NCBI GenBank assembly: GCA_049642705.1
Contig: JBARPB010000061.1
Location: 1 to 18,119, forward strand
Direction: 5' to 3'
DNA: 18,119 bases
Source: CAZYPU01 sp049642705
GTDB lineage: Bacteria; Omnitrophota; Gorgyraeia; JABMRN01; RBG-13-46-9
Below the pieces are notes generated by a model that saw only the letters and a program-made list of their open reading frames with translations, was not told where the DNA came from and made no database searches. Positions 14,393 through 18,119 of this stretch are shown here, in pieces; the stretch's first letter is position 1, and each line of letters starts with the position of its first letter. A program made the position numbers and the translations under genes.

Positions 14393-15001
14393 TCATCCGT
14401 TAGTGGCAATGTGTGCTATAAAATCAATCCCCATCCTTATAAGCATTACCGCTATTGCGGCAAGAAGAAGGCATGTAATCTTTGACAATACCTGCAACCC
14501 CGCTACGGTAAGCACCTTTATCAATTTAGTCGATAGAAGAAAGAATACCCCGGCGATAGCTACGTTCACCAGCACCGCACAGAACGTTATCCCCAACCCG
14601 TAAGCTTCCGAATTTATCAGCGATACGGTTAAGAAGGCGGGCCCTGCCAGCAAAGGCGTTCCGATCGGAGCGGCTCCTATGTCTTCACCGGAGGCTTCTT
14701 CAGCAGACAGCCAGCCCTTTTTCCCGGAGCCTAATATTCCTACCATGGCTATACAGAAAAGAATCAATCCGCCGGCAATCAGGAAGTCGCCCCTCGTTAT
14801 GCCTAAAAAATTGAAGATATGGTCCCCCAGGAAAAGAAAAATCATGGGGAGGCACGTAGCCGTAATGACGGCCTGCAGGATAGTCTTTCTCTTTTTTTTG
14901 GCGCTGTATTTTTTCGTGAACTCCACGAATATGGGCACTGCACCTATTGCGTTAAGAGCGATAAACATGGATATAAAAGAAAATGCAATTTGTCTCATCA
15001 T
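14393..15001 (-). CDS. MarC-family membrane protein (first copy)
   Basis: A 202-residue inner-membrane protein with six likely helices. SFISMFIALNAIGAVPIFVE, DFLIAGGLILFCIAMVGIL and PIGTPLLAGPAFLTVSLI match the MarC family and align throughout with the next gene. The loop between helices 3 and 4 is longer here (GSGKKGWLSAEEASGED). AAGGAGGTTG stands before two consecutive ATG codons (15001 and 14998). The leader carries the 19-base element shared with the Spy-like gene, and a GGGGAC-type repeat separates it from the promoter at 15103-15131. A joint envelope-stress role with Spy is suggested by the shared leader but is only inference. Confidence 0.88.
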   Translation of the reverse strand: MMRQIAFSFISMFIALNAIGAVPIFVEFTKKYSAKKKRKTILQAVITATCLPMIFLFLGDHIFNFLGITRGDFLIAGGLILFCIAMVGILGSGKKGWLSAEEASGEDIGAAPIGTPLLAGPAFLTVSLINSEAYGLGITFCAVLVNVAIAGVFFLLSTKLIKVLTVAGLQVLSKITCLLLAAIAVMLIRMGIDFIAHIATNG

Positions 15002-15011
15002 GAACGAACAA

Positions 15012-15030
15012 CCTCCTTTTTGTGTCTGTT
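15012..15030 (-). repeat. 19-base leader element, copy 2 (MarC pair)
   Basis: Identical to 12752-12770: AACAGACACAAAAAGGAGG on the minus strand, ending in the Shine-Dalgarno site of the first MarC gene. Confidence 0.85.
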
Positions 15031-15032
15031 GT

Positions 15033-15092
15033 CTGGGGACGGTTCTGGGGCCGAACCTACACCTGTCCCAGCTCTGAACCTACACCTGTCCC
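15033..15092. repeat. GGGGAC-type repeat in the MarC leader
   Basis: The 17-base sequence GAACCTACACCTGTCCC occurs at 15053-15069 and again at 15076-15092; CTGGGGAC at 15033-15040 provides a partly complementary end. The block lies between the MarC promoter and its Shine-Dalgarno site, so it would be transcribed as a structured leader. Confidence 0.8.
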
Positions 15093-15102
15093 TTTGTGTT
15101 AG

Positions 15103-15131
15103 ATTATATCCCTTAAACAAAACAGCCTCAA
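15103..15131 (-). promoter_or_regulatory. Sigma70-type promoter of the MarC pair, overlapping a terminator hairpin
   Basis: TTGAGG (15126-15131), 17 bases, perfect TATAAT (15103-15108). The -35 box is the second arm of the hairpin at 15121-15150. The same layout recurs at 17881-17930. Confidence 0.65.
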
Positions 15132-15150
15132 GATAAAACTTGAGACTGTT
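15121..15150 (-). terminator. Terminator-like hairpin after the metallophosphoesterase gene
   Basis: On the minus strand AACAGTCTCAAG and CTTGAGGCTGTT pair over 12 bases with one mismatch, around a 6-base T-rich loop, followed by TTGTTT. It lies about 250 bases after the stop at 15400. Confidence 0.55.
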
Positions 15151-15185
15151 CGGGTCTTGTCCAATATGGCCCTTCGACTCGCCTG

Positions 15186-15364
15186 TGAGCCTAGAGGGGA
15201 CGTTTCACCTTGAGCCTAGAGGGGACGTTTCACCTTGCTCCAACCTTTTAAGCAGCAATAAGTTACAACCGCTCATTTTCCATTTTTTCACATCTTGCAA
15301 TTCGGAAAACGACGTGTTGTAACCTGTATACCGACAATAAGTTGTATCAAAGTGAAACGTCCCC
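15186..15364. repeat. Tandem 25-bp repeat with distant inverted copy in a 398-base gap
   Basis: The 25-base unit at 15186-15210 is repeated exactly at 15211-15235; each holds GGGGACGTTTCAC. The inverse GTGAAACGTCCCC stands at 15352-15364. Between them GTTACAAC (15262-15269) and GTTGTAAC (15316-15323) form a further inverted pair. No convincing gene is present in 15151-15399. Confidence 0.8.
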
Positions 15365-15399
15365 TTCTCTTACGCATGGATCGGAATCCTTATTACTTT

Positions 15400-16212
15400 C
15401 TAAAGTAGCGGTAACGCATAATCACAATACACTTCTCTTCCCAAGTCAATAACCCGGGGAGAAGACCGAATCATAAACCAGGGAGTCCGTCTGAGAAACT
15501 TGGGTCTGGGCTTGAGTGTGGTTGTGCCTGCATCATAACAGCGGGGAATTCCCCACTGACCATTGTGGGCTTTTCCTTCGTGATTGTGTCCAAAGAGAAT
15601 AGCATCAATGGAAATCCCAGCTTGTATCGCTTGCATCAAAACTTCTTTTAACACATGCGAGTCCTTGAGCTGATGAAAAGGCCTCCATTCGAACGGATGA
15701 TGATGTAAATATATTACTCTTTTTCGGCAAGAACAAATCTTAGACTCCCGAAGAATTGATCCTAACCTCTGAAGTTGTTTTTTTCCTAATTCCCCTTCCG
15801 CAAACAGTTCGTCATACCAATGCAATTCCTCAGCCATTGAATCAAGACCGATAAAAGCTATCTCGTCTATTACATCTGTCTTGGGATAATCGCGCTCTTC
15901 TCCAAAAAATGCGTCTTTGAACAATTTGACAAATTTACTGTTGCCTTTATCTCCTGTTCCATAATCGTGGTTGCCTGGTACAACCAGTATATGCTTAAAA
16001 CCAAATTTTTTTAATTTGTCCAACCCTATCTTGACCTTTGAATAACTATTCTTATTATTCGCATTATCTACTAAATCTCCGGTAATCACAATGACATACT
16101 GCGACGCTGTATCCGATTTCTCAAACACCAAATTATCAACGACCATAGAAAAGCGCTTTTTAAAACCCCCGCAACCCACATGTAGATCACTTAGATGAAT
16201 TATTTTCTTCAT
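15400..16212 (-). CDS. Calcineurin-type metallophosphoesterase
   Basis: A 270-residue cytoplasmic two-metal phosphoesterase. All family blocks are present in order: LSDLH (Asp9, His11), GDLVDN (Asp46, Asn50 region), GNHD (Asn81, His82), YLHHHP (His170-172) and GHNH (His209, His211). This arrangement is typical of the CpdA/class III cyclic-nucleotide phosphodiesterase-like group and of related phosphodiesterases, so the substrate could be a cyclic nucleotide or another phosphodiester; it cannot be fixed from sequence. AGGAG lies 11-12 bases before the ATG, a wide spacing. It is alone between two repeat-filled gaps and probably forms its own transcript. I did not find a convincing promoter; an inverted repeat at 16260-16319 sits just upstream. 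Confidence 0.9.
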   Translation of the reverse strand: MKKIIHLSDLHVGCGGFKKRFSMVVDNLVFEKSDTASQYVIVITGDLVDNANNKNSYSKVKIGLDKLKKFGFKHILVVPGNHDYGTGDKGNSKFVKLFKDAFFGEERDYPKTDVIDEIAFIGLDSMAEELHWYDELFAEGELGKKQLQRLGSILRESKICSCRKRVIYLHHHPFEWRPFHQLKDSHVLKEVLMQAIQAGISIDAILFGHNHEGKAHNGQWGIPRCYDAGTTTLKPRPKFLRRTPWFMIRSSPRVIDLGREVYCDYALPLL

Positions 16213-16259
16213 AGTTTATATCATCTCCTATTCCCACTCATCGAATGCAAAGGTACACT

Positions 16260-16319
16260 GGGGTCGGGTCTCCACAGTTCACAGTTTCTTATAAGTGTGA
16301 AGTGTGGAGACGCGACCCC
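16260..16319. repeat. GGGGTC inverted repeat upstream of the phosphoesterase
   Basis: Arms 16260-16276 and 16303-16319 (17 bases, one mismatch) start GGGGTC and contain GTCTCCACA / TGTGGAGAC. It is similar in style to the GGGGAC repeats elsewhere. The 393-base gap 16213-16605 otherwise holds a GC-rich inverted block at about 16367-16407, the nested hairpin below and a GCCGGCAGGC motif near 16570. Confidence 0.75.
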
Positions 16320-16404
16320 GTTATAAGTATATAAGCGTTATAATTAGTTTTGCTCGCTTTCGTTTGGCCCCTCGACGCGGCCGCCTGCGGCGGCCTCGCT
16401 CGGG

Positions 16405-16475
16405 GCCATTTTTGCCCAAAGAAAAACCTCTCTTAATTATACCATAAGAGAGGTTTTTCCTACTGCAAAAATGGC
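16405..16475. terminator. Nested bidirectional terminator hairpin
   Basis: The inner stem AAAAACCTCTCTTA (16422-16435) pairs perfectly with 16445-16458 and has T-runs on both strands. The outer arms GCCATTTTTGC (16405-16415) and GCAAAAATGGC (16465-16475) also pair perfectly. It is the likely end of the yajQ-RluA transcript, about 130 bases after the stop at 16606. Confidence 0.8.
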
Positions 16476-16605
16476 TCCCACTGGTTGACGATAATAGAAC
16501 TTTTCTCGATGAATTTATAGGGTTTTGTTATACGGAGGAGGTGGAGAGGTTGGGGCAGGTTGACTGCCGGCAGGCAGGAGCGGGAAACCGGACACGGTCT
16601 AAGGT

Positions 16606-17283
16606 TTAACTGACTAGGCCGTTAAACCACCCGGGGATTTTTGTGTCAAATGTGAATTGTTTACCGCTAAAAGGATGATTAAATGTAATTGACTTAGCGT
16701 GAAGGGCTAAGCGCTTATGGGTATCGTGCGCATCACCATATTTTTTATCACCCACAACGGGACATCCTTTATCAGCCAGGTGAACGCGTATTTGGTTCTT
16801 CCTGCCGGTTATAAGAGTGATTTCCAGTAAACTAAAGTCCTTTGTTTCTTTGAGAACCCTATAAGCAGTATGCGATAGCTTTCCTCTGGAAGTGTTAGGG
16901 GTTGAGTACATCACGTGGTTTATATTTTCAGCCAGGTATGAACTTATGGTTCCCTCTTTACGGAAAAGATTGCCATGGACTACTGCGAGATATTTTTTTT
17001 CGGTTTTTGCCCATCGGTTCTGGAGATAAAATTTCGCTTTCTCACTTTTTGCGAAAACCAATAGTCCGGATGTGCCTTTATCTAAACGATGGACAATATA
17101 AATCCTATTGCGGGATTTATAGCAACCCTTTCTTACATAGTCGGTTAGAATGTAGTAGGCAGTTTTTACCCTCTCCTTATCAGTGGCAATTGTCAAAAGA
17201 CCCGGTGGTTTATCCACTACAAGGATATCTCTATCCTCATGAATAATTTCTATGCCTTTCAGCCGGTTTTTTTTAGCTGGCAT
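16606..17283 (-). CDS. RluA-family 23S rRNA/tRNA pseudouridine synthase
   Basis: A 225-residue enzyme converting specific uridines in RNA to pseudouridine. HRLDKGTSGLLVFAKS (residues 65-80) contains the catalytic Asp68 of the RluA family; VVDKPPGLLT near residue 22, GRKNQIRVHLA, and PVVGDKKYG further on are the other conserved blocks. There is no N-terminal S4 RNA-binding domain, and the length is nearer to RluA than to RluC/RluD, so tRNA or a single rRNA site is more likely; the exact target is open. The start ATG 17283 lies 35 bases after the yajQ stop and they likely share a transcript ending at the nested terminator. Confidence 0.92.
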   Translation of the reverse strand: MPAKKNRLKGIEIIHEDRDILVVDKPPGLLTIATDKERVKTAYYILTDYVRKGCYKSRNRIYIVHRLDKGTSGLLVFAKSEKAKFYLQNRWAKTEKKYLAVVHGNLFRKEGTISSYLAENINHVMYSTPNTSRGKLSHTAYRVLKETKDFSLLEITLITGRKNQIRVHLADKGCPVVGDKKYGDAHDTHKRLALHAKSITFNHPFSGKQFTFDTKIPGWFNGLVS

Positions 17284-17318
17284 AGGATGTACCTAAATAA
17301 AACATCTGCAATTTACTT

Positions 17319-17819
17319 CTACCTATAATTACAAAAAGTAAGTGCTATTGGAAAATTTATTTTTCGCAGGTGTGCTATTACAAGCTGGAGGTTATCTTTT
17401 TTTGAAGAGAATACCCTTATCTTTTCTCCCTCTATCTGGACCTGGACTTTTAGTCCCAGTTTTTTTATTATTCCGGTGATCTCCTTTGCTTTTTCGTGGG
17501 GTATTCCCAATACAAGATCGGCTATCTGCTTAATGCAACCCCCAAAAACCTTCTCCGGTTCTTTAAATATCAGGAGCTTTATAGAAACCCCTCTTTTGGC
17601 AAGTCTAGTGGCAAAAATGTCCCTAAGGGCGCGCAATTTAAAATCATTATCACCGATCAGCGTTATCTTCTTTTCATTGCGGTTATATTCTATTGAAGCT
17701 TTACTTCCCTTAAAATCGTATCTCTGCAAAAGCTCCTTCTTTGTCTGATTAACAGCGTTGTCCACCTCTTGAATGTTCGCTTCTGCGACAATATCAAATG
17801 ATGACTTTTCTTTGGCCAT
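17319..17819 (-). CDS. yajQ: YajQ-family nucleotide-binding protein
   Basis: A 166-residue cytoplasmic protein that matches YajQ (UPF0234) over its whole length: SSFDIVAEANIQEVDNAVNQ at the start, QRYDFKGSKASIEY, the FGGCIKQ stretch, GIPHEKAKEI and the closing FPIALTFCNYR. The family folds into two ferredoxin-like domains; in Xanthomonas a member binds cyclic di-GMP and acts as a transcription co-regulator, whereas E. coli YajQ binds tRNA/GTP in vitro. The Shine-Dalgarno (AGGAG) is well placed before ATG 17819, and a strong promoter stands at 17881-17909. Downstream is the RluA-type synthase. Confidence 0.94.
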   Translation of the reverse strand: MAKEKSSFDIVAEANIQEVDNAVNQTKKELLQRYDFKGSKASIEYNRNEKKITLIGDNDFKLRALRDIFATRLAKRGVSIKLLIFKEPEKVFGGCIKQIADLVLGIPHEKAKEITGIIKKLGLKVQVQIEGEKIRVFSSKKDNLQLVIAHLRKINFPIALTFCNYR

Positions 17820-17880
17820 TTTTTATCTCCTATTTTGACAGTTATATCAGAATCAATCCCGGGACTTTACTCTCTTCAAA

Positions 17881-17909
17881 ATTATACTCCCTAAAATAAC
17901 AAATCTCAA
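17881..17909 (-). promoter_or_regulatory. Sigma70-type promoter of yajQ, overlapping a hairpin
   Basis: TTGAGA (17904-17909), exactly 17 bases, then perfect TATAAT (17881-17886) on the minus strand, about 60 bases before yajQ. The -35 box is the second arm of the hairpin at 17900-17930. Confidence 0.7.
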
Positions 17910-17930
17910 GCAAAATGTACTTGAGATTTG
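17900..17930 (-). terminator. Terminator-like hairpin upstream of yajQ
   Basis: CAAATCTCAAG (17900-17910) and CTTGAGATTTG (17920-17930) form a perfect 11-base stem with a 9-base loop; the minus strand continues TTATTTT. It would end a minus-strand gene located beyond the right edge. Confidence 0.6.
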
Positions 17931-18119
17931 ATTAAACTGGCTCCCCGATTCTGGGTCGCCTCAAACTATCGATATAATTCTACCAAATACCCTCCACGCC
18001 TGCAAGAAAAAGAATCTTTAAATTTAAGGTAGTTGTCGTACGCCGCCAACGCAAACCCCGGGCGGCGTGCCTGCCACACCCGCCTCGGCCTCGCCACTCG
18101 CCTCACGCTATCACGAAAG
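17931..18119. other. Right-end noncoding stretch
   Basis: No gene is seen here. An 8-base inverted pair ACGCCGCC / GGCGGCGT spans 18040-18068, followed by a CG-rich stretch to the window end. The segment 17938-17957 (CTGGCTCCCCGATTCTGGGT) looks structured but is not a tRNA end. Confidence 0.5.

Noticed and set aside
15186..15235. Possible CRISPR repeat
   Set aside because: Only two units, directly abutting with no spacer, and no cas genes.
15140..15322. Plus-strand 60-codon frame
   Set aside because: It is made largely of the tandem 25-bp repeat and has no ribosome site.
17938..17957. Possible tRNA 3' end
   Set aside because: No T-loop consensus, acceptor pairing or anticodon arm can be drawn on either strand.

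Overview
All supported genes in this window lie on the minus strand. They encode a Gram-negative cell: a TolC-type outer-membrane channel, an OprB-type porin with signal peptide, a Spy-type periplasmic protein and a twin-arginine signal. Base composition is mixed, many intergenic gaps carry hairpins ending in GGGGAC-type sequence, and there is a cluster of small CxxC / RG-rich proteins. I infer an uncultured, deep-branching Gram-negative lineage (something like Candidatus Omnitrophota), but the sequence alone does not prove that.

Layout in transcription order, right to left. (1) 17819-16606: yajQ and an RluA-type pseudouridine synthase, behind a good sigma70-like promoter. (2) 16212-15400: a calcineurin-type metallophosphoesterase. 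(3) 15001-13799: two tandem MarC-family membrane proteins. (4) 13663-12922: an RG-rich small protein, a CxxC-x17-CxxC zinc-ribbon protein and a lysine-rich 51-residue protein with a TTG start. (5) 12744-12223: a Spy/LTXXQ periplasmic protein with a near-consensus promoter. (6) 12091-10230: a nitronate monooxygenase/FabK-like flavoprotein, a 75-residue conserved-looking small protein, a GreA C-terminal remnant in another frame, and a four-helix membrane protein. (7) 10127-9090: a PflX-like radical SAM protein with an apparent Tat signal, ending inside a 36-bp perfect palindrome. (8) 8881-1412: a tightly packed six-gene operon. (9) 1311 to beyond the left edge: a TolC-family protein.

The most interesting unit is the six-gene operon at 8881-1412: flavodoxin-like protein, OprB-type porin, exported fusion of a fibronectin-III-like domain, a discoidin (F5/8C) domain and a class I glutamine amidotransferase, GadC, GadB, and an aromatic-amino-acid-type permease. 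GadC and GadB form the classical glutamate/GABA acid-resistance pair. The exported amidotransferase has an intact Cys-His-Glu set and could act as a periplasmic source of glutamate (from glutamine or gamma-glutamyl compounds) for GadC. The porin could admit solutes through the outer membrane. This GadC lacks the C-terminal plug that closes E. coli GadC at neutral pH, while GadB keeps a Lys-His tail like the E. coli autoinhibitory one.

A second theme is regulatory DNA. Two promoters (for yajQ and for the marC pair) have the same layout, with the -35 box inside the second arm of a terminator-like CTTGAG hairpin. The Spy and MarC leaders share 19 identical bases around the Shine-Dalgarno site. 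A dispersed family of GGGGAC inverted repeats occupies at least five gaps.
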